Assembly (NCBI GenBank): GCA_964556545.1
Contig: CAZKWE010000019.1
Location: forward strand, 1 to 6,298
Length of the DNA stretch: 6,298 nucleotides
Reading direction: 5' to 3'
Source of the DNA: JALSKU01 sp964556545
Lineage (GTDB): Bacteria; Campylobacterota; Campylobacteria; Campylobacterales; JALSKU01
The notes beneath the pieces were generated by a model. It was not told the DNA's origin, searched no databases, and saw only the letters and a list, made by a program, of their open reading frames with translations. The position numbers were made by a program, and so were the translations under genes. Every line of letters starts with the position of its first letter. Within the stretch, counting starts at the first letter, position 1. Positions 1 through 6,120 of this stretch are shown in pieces.

Positions 1-96
1 ACTGAAGAATGGGAGGTAGAAAGAAGTTATATCCAACCACAAAAGCTGGAACTGGCAATGATTAAGCGTGAAGAGTTGCTGCAAAATGCAGCCTAA
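1..96 (+). CDS. Transposase C-terminus, probably IS256/Mutator family (partial)
   Basis: The frame is open from the first base of the window to a TAA at 94-96, giving the last 31 residues of a protein whose start lies outside. The fragment begins TEEWEVERSYI and ends KREELLQNAA. An (S/T/D)EEW...RRY-like ending is what I recall from the C-terminus of several IS256/Mutator-family transposases, which cut and paste DNA with a DDE active site. No catalytic residue lies in this piece. The sequence just downstream (to about 143) resembles an IS256-type terminal repeat, which supports the call. With only 31 residues the family assignment is an inference; that it is the tail of a real gene is more certain than which family it belongs to. 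Confidence 0.55.
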   Translation, partial: TEEWEVERSYIQPQKLELAMIKREELLQNAA

Positions 97-143
97 TAAC
101 ATGAGGAGTTTGGAAATTGCGAACATTTCTTGACATTATCACC
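1..143 (+). mobile_element. Right end of an insertion sequence (IS256-like)
   Basis: This is the transposase tail plus about 47 bases after its stop. The stretch ends with TTCTTGACATTATCACC at 127-143; a TTGACA-T-rich terminus closing on CACC or TACC is typical of the outer ends of IS256-type elements. The base composition becomes much more AT-rich directly after 143, consistent with an element boundary. The left end and the target duplication are outside the window, so the exact boundary is inferred. Confidence 0.5.
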
Positions 144-289
144 AGGATATATTTAACAATAACAAAGAAAAAATTTTTACAATGTCTGTAAAACTTGTTT
201 ATCTTAAAAATTCAAAACCATCAAAAATAGATAAAAGATTCATAAAAATTTTTCAACAATACCAGCAAGAAAAATTTTATAGGCTTTAA
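134..289 (+). pseudogene. Short open frame after the IS end, possible tail of an interrupted gene
   Basis: The frame is open from just inside the IS end (after a TGA at 131-133) to a TAA at 287-289. It contains an ATG at 182 that would give 35 residues, starting MSVKLVYLKN and ending QQEKFYRL, lysine- and aromatic-rich. No good ribosome binding site precedes that ATG. The insertion sequence lies immediately upstream, so this may be the 3' end of a gene broken by the insertion. It may equally be chance open frame in AT-rich DNA. I recognise no family. Confidence 0.2.
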
Positions 290-335
290 TATTTTTATAT
301 CATAATTTACCTGATTGTTTAAGATATTTTCGTCA

Positions 336-363
336 AATTAACAAGAGGAGGTCTTTCTCCTCC
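336..363 (-). terminator. Candidate intrinsic terminator of the minus-strand gene
   Basis: GAGGAG (345-350) and CTCCTC (357-362) form a perfect 6-bp stem with a 6-base loop. Read on the minus strand, the stem is followed by TTGTTAATTT, a modest T-rich tail. It lies 26 bases after the TAA of the minus-strand gene ending at 389. The T-tract is interrupted, so termination may be weak. Confidence 0.5.
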
Positions 364-388
364 CCTAACTTTCAACTTCTTAACTCTG

Positions 389-2101
389 TTAGCCATCACC
401 AGGACCGTTTCCCGGAGTCATATTGGAAGATTCGCTCTGTGTGCCTGTATCAAAATCGTCAAATTCGTCAAAATCTTCTCTTTGTGGACCATTATCATCA
501 CAACTGTTGTTTCTGCATGGCTCAAGGGTAAATATACAAGTAGCTCCTTCCGTTCCATAAGAGGTAAAATGTATTCTTTTATGCTCTTTTATGTATTCAA
601 GCGAGTGGGGAGGAAAATTTCCTACACATGTATTATAAATATTATGTGTATCTCCACCTCGATAAGCCACTGAGCTTATATCTTCAGATATTGGTGCTTC
701 CACCCATCTTGTATTTGCATCAAAGTTTATCCCATAGGTGGTTATCTGCAAAGGCAATCCTACATCAGATTTAGTCAAAGAACCACCATATGTGATATTT
801 TCATTTTCAGGATAGACTTCAGCACATATTTTTCCAATATATTCGCTTCCTTCTTGATCTTTGGGATTTTCGCAATCAAGTTTAAATTTTTTGATCTCCA
901 TAAAGCCGTTTCTTAAAACGGGAGTGCCTATAAATTTTACAGAAAATCGCCACAGAGATTCATCTTTTACATCAACTTCATCACCGCTTCCTCTTTGGAC
1001 TGCAACTGCTTTAGGTTTGCCGTCTACTAAAATTTCATACTCTCCTATATCTACATCTTTGAAATCAAAAAAGCCTTCATTATCTGATGTGGCATATTTT
1101 TTTAATGTGTAGTCGCAGGTGGAGCGAAGCACCAATTTTTTACCTTTCAGAGATTGATTGAAGACATCATATATATGACCTTTAACACTATTTGGTATCC
1201 ATGGAATGGTAAAGTTATTGGTATTTTCTTTATCTTTTATTATAAACTCTTTATTTAATAAATACTCATTTCCTTTAGGCCAAACAATACTTGATTGATG
1301 ATAATGTCCCTTAGAAAGGTTTGCATTAAATTTATATTTTGTAATACTATGACTTACTCTTTGCAGACCAGTTTCGACATCATCTATCTGTTTTGCAGGT
1401 CCATATCTATGATACTTAATCTTTCCACAGTCTTCATATCTATCTGAAGCATTTCTCTTTATTTGTCCTTCTGCAGAATATTTTTTAGAACTTTCTAAAA
1501 AACTAGTATTGATATGAACTACAGTATATATTTTTCTAATTTTACCTTTAACATTAACATGAGAAGTAATTATTTTATAATGATTTGCTTTATTATCGAA
1601 AATAATATCATGTATTTTATTGTTATACTCTGATATATCTTTTAATGCAGGAATTTGATAGCCATCTTCAACAGCAAATGTAATTTTTTTATTATCTGAA
1701 GCAAATTTTGTTTTAAATCCCATATCTGTTGGTATAAAATATCTATGTACTTTACTTGCTTTATAAAACTTTTTTAAAGAGTCTATACATTTTCCAAGAT
1801 TCTTAACCATCTTGTTATTTTCTATTGTAAAACCACTTATATATTTTACAGTTCCTTCAAACCCAATAACATACTTATTGTCTGTTCCCTCTATAAGTGG
1901 TGTAAACGATGACATATCTAAGTTGCACTCCTGTGAATTATCCACTTCTCTTAAAAGAGTTCTGTTTAAAGTGCGATACCAGTCATTAGATGTTATTTTG
2001 ATATCAGTTGAACTGCTTGCTCCGTTTTCATCCCTTGCAATAACTCTAATGTTAGAAGGAATTGAGCTATCTAAATCATTTATATATCTACTTGAATTCC
2101 A
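389..2101 (-). pseudogene. Back part of the broken gene: Ig-like remnant, unknown region, carboxypeptidase-regulatory-like domain, acidic tail
   Basis: The frame is open from just after the TAG at 2102-2104 to the TAA at 389-391. A GTG at 1943-1945 could be called as a start (518 residues), but it has no convincing ribosome binding site and sits inside continuous coding sequence, so it is probably an internal valine. The first ~37 codons complete an Ig-like domain (NIRVIARDENGASSSTDIKI). Numbered from the GTG: residues 1-250 are unrecognised, rich in Lys, Tyr and Asn; residues 254-310 resemble a carboxypeptidase-regulatory/transthyretin-like beta domain (VKGHIYD, then SDNEGFFDF and VDIGEYEILVDG); residues 335-478 form another unrecognised region with several cysteines; residues 489-518 are an acidic, Gly/Pro-ended tail containing DFDEFDDFD. 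There is no signal peptide, so alone it would not be exported. Function unknown; once part of the secreted protein upstream. Confidence 0.6.
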
Positions 2102-2161
2102 CTACATTGATGGGATAGGAAGTTTTTCCCCATCTAATGTGTAAAAATCAAAGCTTGCAAC
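1991..2161 (-). other. Ig-like domain interrupted by an in-frame TAG
   Basis: The translation before the TAG (VASFDFYTLDGEKLPIPSM) and after it (WNSSRYINDLDSSIPSNIRV, continuing to STDIKIT) together follow a common bacterial Ig-like pattern: DG..LP....W.SS, then a strand ending in VxAxDxxGxxxSxxxxIxI. CAG or TGG would be a one-base precursor of the TAG. The domain assignment is from pattern only. Confidence 0.5.
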
Positions 2162-2170
2162 TTGTGTCGT

Positions 2171-2333
2171 TAATCTTGCGGCAAGATATAAAAGATCTCT
2201 TTTATCAACATTTCCATCATGATCGAGATCATATGCAGAAGGAGGTGCTTGCAAGTGGACTCATAGCAAGAGCCAATATGAGCATCTGTGCATCTGTATC
2301 ATCCACTTTTCCATCACCGTTTATATCTCCCGG
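2171..2333 (-). other. Dockerin-like domain split by a frameshift
   Basis: The first repeat, GDINGDGKVDDTD, begins just after residue 291 of the front part. The second, AYDLDHDGNVDKRDLLYLAA, is encoded at 2174-2233 in the +1 frame. Both have the D-x-(N/D)-x-D-G-x-V-D-x-x-D calcium-loop pattern and are separated by the usual short linker, so they belong to one domain. The old frame meets TGA at 2229-2231 and the new frame has an upstream TGA at 2261-2263, which confines the frameshift to 2229-2263. Net change: one extra base, or two missing. Confidence 0.75.
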
Positions 2334-3203
2334 TAATTTATAATTGGTTAAATCTATAGTACCGTTTGATATGCTAATATTAAAATCCCCAGCTTTTCCT
2401 TGGGGAGCATATATGGGATATTGATTTAAATTTTTATCCAGAGCCGAAGAGAGATAATTTTCAAAATATTGCTTATTTGCCTCCGGGTCGGTGGAACTTA
2501 GTTCAATATCCATTTTCCAATTATTGCAAGACTTTTGTTTTAATTTTAATATGGCAGTATTGTCAAAATTGTAGTCATAAGCATCATCTGTCGGTGATGC
2601 CGGACTTTCTGTTTCGTTTAATTCAACAGTGTCAGAAAATGATATTGTCGTATCATCCAAAACTTTTATCCAAAAACCCTCGTTCGTTTTAATCTTGTGT
2701 AAAGACTTTATACCGAGATTGTCCAAGTCTTTTGCACCCTTTTTTAAATAAGCTTCCCAGCCACTATCTTTGTATGTCCAGACGGATTCAATTTTGCTAT
2801 TGTTAAACTCACTTAAATCATCACTACCTATGCTGCTTCCGATAAGTTGCCAACCGGGAGTAAGATGAAGAGAAGAGTTGTTTTCGGTTGTATTCATATC
2901 TAAAATACCGCTTTTTTCGCTTAAAATCCAAAATCCTTTATGTGCCGGAACCTTGCTCAACTTATTAAAACCACTATTTTGTATCAAGGTTTTGATAGTA
3001 TAATCAGCGGAAAAAGCCCTCCATTGATCAGTTTTATCGTCATAGAACCAGACAATATCAATATAAGTTCGATTAAAATCATCCATGCTTTCAAGCGAAT
3101 TGGAGCTTCCTGCTATTTGCCATCCTCTATGAATTCCTACAGGTTCGCCACTCATAGCAAAAGCAAAAAAAACTGCACAAAGTAAAAAAATGCGTAAAAA
3201 CAT
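2229..3203 (-). CDS. Secreted protein with two GW-type modules and a truncated dockerin domain (front part of the broken gene)
   Basis: 324 codons. The start ATG is supported by GGAAG six bases upstream (3210-3214 on the plus strand) and by a clear signal peptide (MFLRIFLLCAVFFAFAMSGE, cleavage near residue 18-20). Two related modules follow at about residues 26-97 and 116-189. Each has GWQ(I/L)(A/I)GSS, then VW.Y with a nearby W, then (K/E)GFWI. A Ser/Thr/Glu linker (190-205) leads to an unrecognised domain (about 210-285). From residue 291 comes a dockerin type I first repeat, GDINGDGKVDDTD, with EF-hand-like calcium ligands D293, N295, D297, D301 and D304. The last dozen or so residues (ending SPLASTSFCI) are read in the wrong frame after the frameshift, so the second repeat is lost from this product. 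Dockerins normally bind cohesin domains of another protein; none is visible here. The exported product may still be made. Confidence 0.7.
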   Translation of the reverse strand: MFLRIFLLCAVFFAFAMSGEPVGIHRGWQIAGSSNSLESMDDFNRTYIDIVWFYDDKTDQWRAFSADYTIKTLIQNSGFNKLSKVPAHKGFWILSEKSGILDMNTTENNSSLHLTPGWQLIGSSIGSDDLSEFNNSKIESVWTYKDSGWEAYLKKGAKDLDNLGIKSLHKIKTNEGFWIKVLDDTTISFSDTVELNETESPASPTDDAYDYNFDNTAILKLKQKSCNNWKMDIELSSTDPEANKQYFENYLSSALDKNLNQYPIYAPQGKAGDFNISISNGTIDLTNYKLPGDINGDGKVDDTDAQMLILALAMSPLASTSFCI

Positions 3204-3319
3204 AATTATCTTCCATTTTGCAAAAAAATTAAAAGAGTTGTAAAATTTGAGTTAGTTGCTTGGCGGAGCAATAATAGACCACCTCTAAAACTGAAAACTT
3301 TACAAGGAATATTGTAACA
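3204..3319 (-). promoter_or_regulatory. Candidate promoter and leader of the minus-strand gene
   Basis: On the minus strand an extended -10 motif, TGTTACAAT, lies at 3311-3319 (TACAAT at 3311-3316). No good -35 is seen 16-18 bases further upstream. Transcription would start near 3304, giving a leader of about 100 bases that contains part of repeat copy A and ends in a GGAAG ribosome binding site. Judged by motif only. Confidence 0.35.
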
Positions 3320-3331
3320 TAAAATATCTTA
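3262..3331 (+). repeat. Diverged direct repeat, copy A
   Basis: Starts GGCGGAGCAATA and shares with copy B (6018-6090) the order GG(C/T)GGAGCAATA, a GAC, TAAAACT, AAGG and a closing TATCTTA, with small indels between. The two copies are about 2.75 kb apart in the same orientation and flank the transposase relic and the lyase gene. The reverse complement (GTCTATTATTGCTCCGCC) resembles the repeated terminal sequences of IS21-type elements as I recall them, so this may be a leftover element end. That origin is a guess. Confidence 0.45.
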
Positions 3332-3385
3332 GTGCCTTATCGCACCTAAAAAGAGGCTCACTGGGAATTACCATGAAATCAGGAC

Positions 3386-3412
3386 TTTACTTTTAATTTT
3401 TTATGATATAAT
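3386..3412 (+). promoter_or_regulatory. Promoter with perfect extended -10
   Basis: TGATATAAT at 3404-3412 is a perfect extended -10 (TGn TATAAT). A weak -35, TTTACT (3386-3391), lies 15 bases upstream. It sits about 20 bases before the ATG of the transposase relic, so it was probably that gene's promoter. With the relic gone, it may now drive the lyase gene, whose start lies 163 bases downstream with no visible terminator between. Confidence 0.45.
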
Positions 3413-3432
3413 TATCAAAACAAAGGTGTACT

Positions 3433-3539
3433 ATGACAAGAAAAATCCGAATAGAAAATGCGGGTTTTATATGCTAAACTGTGATGTTGAAGTTAAAAGT
3501 AAAGGTTTGACTTCTTTTTTAATTTGGAGAAATAGATAA
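3433..3539 (+). pseudogene. Relic of a REP-associated / Y1-type transposase (RAYT), N-terminus only
   Basis: After an AAAGGTG ribosome binding site (3422-3428), the ATG at 3433 reads MTRKIRIENAGF and then stops at TAA 3475-3477. In the -1 frame, directly following, 3465-3491 reads FYMLNCDVE. Together this matches the usual start of these proteins (M(P/T)RK.RIE..GFYHxxNRGVE), with a 4-base deletion removing the His codon and single-base changes giving Cys for Arg and Asp for Gly. The frame then runs to a TAA at 3537-3539 without further resemblance, so the HUH catalytic motif and the tyrosine are missing. Such enzymes act on REP hairpins; no clear REP hairpin remains here. Confidence 0.6.
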
Positions 3540-3561
3540 AAATAACTAAAAGGCAAATATT

Positions 3562-3567
3562 AGGAGG
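3562..3567 (+). promoter_or_regulatory. Strong ribosome binding site of the lyase gene
   Basis: A perfect AGGAGG lies seven bases before the ATG at 3575 and fixes that start. A TTGACT at 3507-3512 could be a -35 for a promoter nearer the gene, but no good -10 follows at normal spacing. Confidence 0.75.
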
Positions 3568-3574
3568 ATATAAA

Positions 3575-6010
3575 ATGAGAATTTTTAAAAACTATATCAT
3601 TATTGTATTATTGCTTAATACTGTATTATTTTCTCAACAAATATTACAACTTAATAAGGGCTGGAATTTAGTGGGAGCATATGTGGATATCGATCCTCAT
3701 ATATTTAAAAATAGTTGTGTAAAATCAGTATGGGGCTACAAAGAATCAAAATGGTATATTTATATAGATAGTCATGAAATTTATAGATTTCCATCTTCTG
3801 CTGAGTATTTAAGATTAATTAAAAGAGGAAGCGGTTTTTGGATAAAAGCAAGTGATAAATGCAAAGTAAAACTTTCTACTATTTCTAAAGAGGATTTGAA
3901 TTCTTTGAATTTTCCGGAAAAATTTTATCCTTACAAATCTCATCCCCGTTTATGGTTAACCCAAGAGAGATTAAAAATTTTAAAAAAACTTAAAGAGCTT
4001 AATACTCCGGAGTGGAGAAATTTCAAATCTTTATGTGATAGTATCGTCAATGATGATCCTTCGGATGATCCTTACGGAATCGAAATATCTCCTCAAAATT
4101 TTACAGCTCCTTTAGCTTTGCAATATCTACTCACTAATGATAATAGATATGCAGATAAAGCTTTGGAATTAATGGATAAGGTAACAGATGATTTTTCTCA
4201 ATACGGAGATGCAGACCACGAAAGTTTCCACTATCTTGCTTTGACATATGACTGGTTGTATAATTATTCCGGAATGACACCCGAAAGAAAAATATACTAT
4301 AAAAATTTAATGAAAAAAATAAGCGATAAATTTTGGAATGAATACAATATCAATGCTTCCGGAACCGATAGCGACAACAATTTATTGACAGGTATGATGC
4401 ATCTAATGTTTGGGGCTGCATTATATGGAGATTTTAACGAATCAATAGTTATGCTCGATAGAGGTTGGTCCGGTTGGAATAGAGGATATTATTTAAGCAG
4501 AGGAATATCTAACAGAGATATTATAAAATCAGCTCTTGGGGGAGTCTATTTTACAGGAATGGCATACTTTCCTTCAACCGACATTATCGGTATTGCGGCA
4601 TATGAATTAACTTTAATGACGGCATTCGGATATGATTTTAATGAAATAGAAAAGGATCTTAAACCTTTTTGGAAAAATTCGATATATGCAATCATATATT
4701 TAACACTTCCAAATAGAGAGAAGATTGAAGATTATGGATCTTGGCAAGATTCCAACGCTCTTAATACTCAACCGTGGTTACATAGAGCAGTAAAAATATT
4801 GAGCTATTTTGCAGATAGAAGCGGATATAAATATGAAGCTTCTTTGATAAGAGGGTATGAAAAAGAAAACGACATAGGTTATACAGATGATAATTTTTTG
4901 GAATTTTTCTTTTCTGATTATAATAAAAGTATTATTTCTCCATATAAAGAGGAATTGCCTTTAATTAGATTTGTAAAAAATCCAGATTTTCTTTTTTTTA
5001 AAGATGGATGGGGTGCAAAATCAGTTTGGGGAATATTTAGGGGAGATGGTTCGATTCCTATGGATCAGCAATCACCAGATCAGGGACATTTTTCATTGTG
5101 GTATGGTGATGGATATTTAACTAAAGCCGCAAGAAATTATGAATCTTTATTGCATGGAGATTTTTTCAATACCCTTTCTATACAAAATGATTGCTCTTAT
5201 AATGGAATTGATTGTAGTGGAACATCAATCTTTGATAGTAAAAAGACTGCTACAATAGATAAAGTTTTGTATGGAAAACAGCCACTTTTTGCTTATTGCA
5301 GACTAAATGCTGATGGACAATGGAATGATAATCCAGAAAAATATGATGCTTTTGAAGAGATTAATAGTTATAAAAGATATTTATTTTGGAGCGGAAAGTA
5401 TGTTGTAATTTTCGATAGAGTTACAACTAAAAAACCTCTAAATATAAGATATAGATTAAGATCTCTAACCAAACCTCATATAGATGGCGATACCGTTTCT
5501 CAATTCGGTAAAAGTGGCAATTATAAATTAATTCAAAAAACATTGGAACCAGTAGATGTTAAAATCAAGTTGTTAGATGAGTCAGAAGAGTGGAGAGATA
5601 TTGAAGATTGGGTTGTAGATCCTTCAGAAAGAAGATGGCAGAGTGTTTTTGATATAAATGCTACAAAAAATGCAAAGATACTTAATGTAATCAAGATGGG
5701 AGATTCTTCTTTAAATAATTTTGATGAGATATATCGTATTGATGATGGTAAAAGTTGTGGCACTAAAGTTGATAATTGGTTAGTAATTTTGTCTTGTAAA
5801 GAAAGTCTTAGAGATAGAGTTGATATTAAATTTAAATCTTCGATAAAAGATTTAAATTTTCTAATAGCTGATCTTAAAGAGGGGGAGTATGATATTAAAA
5901 TCAATGGAAAAATTATCTTTAAAAAGATGGTTGATTTAAAAAGTCAAGCTCTCGTTTTTAAAACTACTCTAACGGATAGTAATATCTCTTTAAATATTAT
6001 TGGTCATTAA
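3575..6010 (+). CDS. Secreted heparinase II/III-like polysaccharide lyase with an N-terminal GW-type module
   Basis: 811 residues, intact. The start is set by AGGAGG at 3562-3567. Residues 1-21 are a signal peptide (hydrophobic IIIVLLLNTVLFS), so the product is exported. Residues 28-100 are one GW-type module: KGWNLVGAYV, then SVWGYKESKW, then GSGFWIKASD. Residues 118-135 (YPYKSHPRLWLTQERLKIL) begin the helical alpha/alpha-toroid typical of heparinase and alginate lyases, running to about 430; landmarks are NNLLTGMMHLMFGAALYGDF (268-287) and GGVYFTGMAY (322-331). The C-terminal beta-sandwich (about 465-805) has the family signature MDQQSPDQGHFSLWYGDGYL (496-515), HGDFFNTLSIQND (527-539) and YVVIFDRV (609-616). 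Family members cleave uronic-acid polysaccharides by beta-elimination; the substrate here is unknown. Many relatives have a Glu in the (W/Y)xEGxxY motif, where this one has Thr (YFTGMAY), so activity or mechanism may differ. It is divergent from the broken GW/dockerin gene, which shares its N-terminal module. Confidence 0.8.
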   Translation: MRIFKNYIIIVLLLNTVLFSQQILQLNKGWNLVGAYVDIDPHIFKNSCVKSVWGYKESKWYIYIDSHEIYRFPSSAEYLRLIKRGSGFWIKASDKCKVKLSTISKEDLNSLNFPEKFYPYKSHPRLWLTQERLKILKKLKELNTPEWRNFKSLCDSIVNDDPSDDPYGIEISPQNFTAPLALQYLLTNDNRYADKALELMDKVTDDFSQYGDADHESFHYLALTYDWLYNYSGMTPERKIYYKNLMKKISDKFWNEYNINASGTDSDNNLLTGMMHLMFGAALYGDFNESIVMLDRGWSGWNRGYYLSRGISNRDIIKSALGGVYFTGMAYFPSTDIIGIAAYELTLMTAFGYDFNEIEKDLKPFWKNSIYAIIYLTLPNREKIEDYGSWQDSNALNTQPWLHRAVKILSYFADRSGYKYEASLIRGYEKENDIGYTDDNFLEFFFSDYNKSIISPYKEELPLIRFVKNPDFLFFKDGWGAKSVWGIFRGDGSIPMDQQSPDQGHFSLWYGDGYLTKAARNYESLLHGDFFNTLSIQNDCSYNGIDCSGTSIFDSKKTATIDKVLYGKQPLFAYCRLNADGQWNDNPEKYDAFEEINSYKRYLFWSGKYVVIFDRVTTKKPLNIRYRLRSLTKPHIDGDTVSQFGKSGNYKLIQKTLEPVDVKIKLLDESEEWRDIEDWVVDPSERRWQSVFDINATKNAKILNVIKMGDSSLNNFDEIYRIDDGKSCGTKVDNWLVILSCKESLRDRVDIKFKSSIKDLNFLIADLKEGEYDIKINGKIIFKKMVDLKSQALVFKTTLTDSNISLNIIGH

Positions 6011-6017
6011 AAATTAA

Positions 6018-6090
6018 GGTGGAGCAATAGTTGACTGTAAAACTACCAAAAACATACGGTTTTAAGGGCATTTGAAGCTATACTATCTTA
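6018..6090 (+). repeat. Diverged direct repeat, copy B
   Basis: Begins GGTGGAGCAATAGTTGAC, eight bases after the lyase stop, and matches copy A (3262-3331) in several ordered blocks through the closing CTATCTTA. It contains a TTGACT (6031-6036) and an inverted pair TAAAAC/GTTTTA (6038-6043, 6059-6064), neither present in the same form in copy A. A TATACT at 6079-6084 could be a -10 for the next gene but lacks a good -35. Confidence 0.45.
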
Positions 6091-6120
6091 AAAATAAAAT
6101 CTTGCGGTTTTGAGGAAATA

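Larger units (their letters stand above)
389..3203 (-). pseudogene. Large secreted modular (GW / dockerin / Ig-like) protein gene, broken by a frameshift and a nonsense codon
   Basis: Read on the minus strand, 3203 to 389 is best explained as one ancestral gene of about 937 codons. The first frame ends at a TGA (2229-2231) between the two halves of a dockerin-like domain. The second dockerin repeat continues in the +1 frame, which stays open to a TAG (2102-2104). After that TAG the same frame runs without a break to the TAA at 389-391, and an Ig-like domain reads across it. Module order: signal peptide, two GW-type modules, linker domain, dockerin repeats, Ig-like domain, a long unrecognised region, a carboxypeptidase-regulatory-like beta domain, an acidic tail. 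The likely ancestral role is a secreted or surface adhesion/scaffold protein (inference). Two independent lesions point to decay; sequencing error at either site or recoding are the alternatives. Confidence 0.65.

Noticed and set aside
1943..1945. GTG as start codon of a separate 518-residue gene
   Set aside because: No convincing ribosome binding site, no signal peptide, and the coding frame with domain-like sequence continues upstream to 2101 and, past the TAG, to the dockerin.
2229..2234. Programmed +1 frameshift at ATA TGA
   Set aside because: No Shine-Dalgarno-like stimulator a few bases upstream as in prfB, and a nonsense codon follows 130 bases later, so plain decay is simpler.
482..3185. 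Several plus-strand open frames of 60-110 codons opposite the minus-strand gene
   Set aside because: They lie antisense to clear domain-coding sequence and have no recognisable products or ribosome binding sites.
3332..3345. GTGC / GCAC mini-hairpin as a REP element belonging to the transposase relic
   Set aside because: Only four base pairs and no conserved REP-type tetranucleotide; it could be chance.
5533..5904. 123-codon minus-strand open frame inside the lyase gene
   Set aside because: It is antisense to the conserved C-terminal part of an intact lyase and rich in Ser and Leu, as expected for a shadow frame.
6038..6064. TAAAAC / GTTTTA inverted repeat after the lyase gene as a terminator
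   Set aside because: The stem is six AT-rich pairs with a 15-base loop and no T-tract follows.
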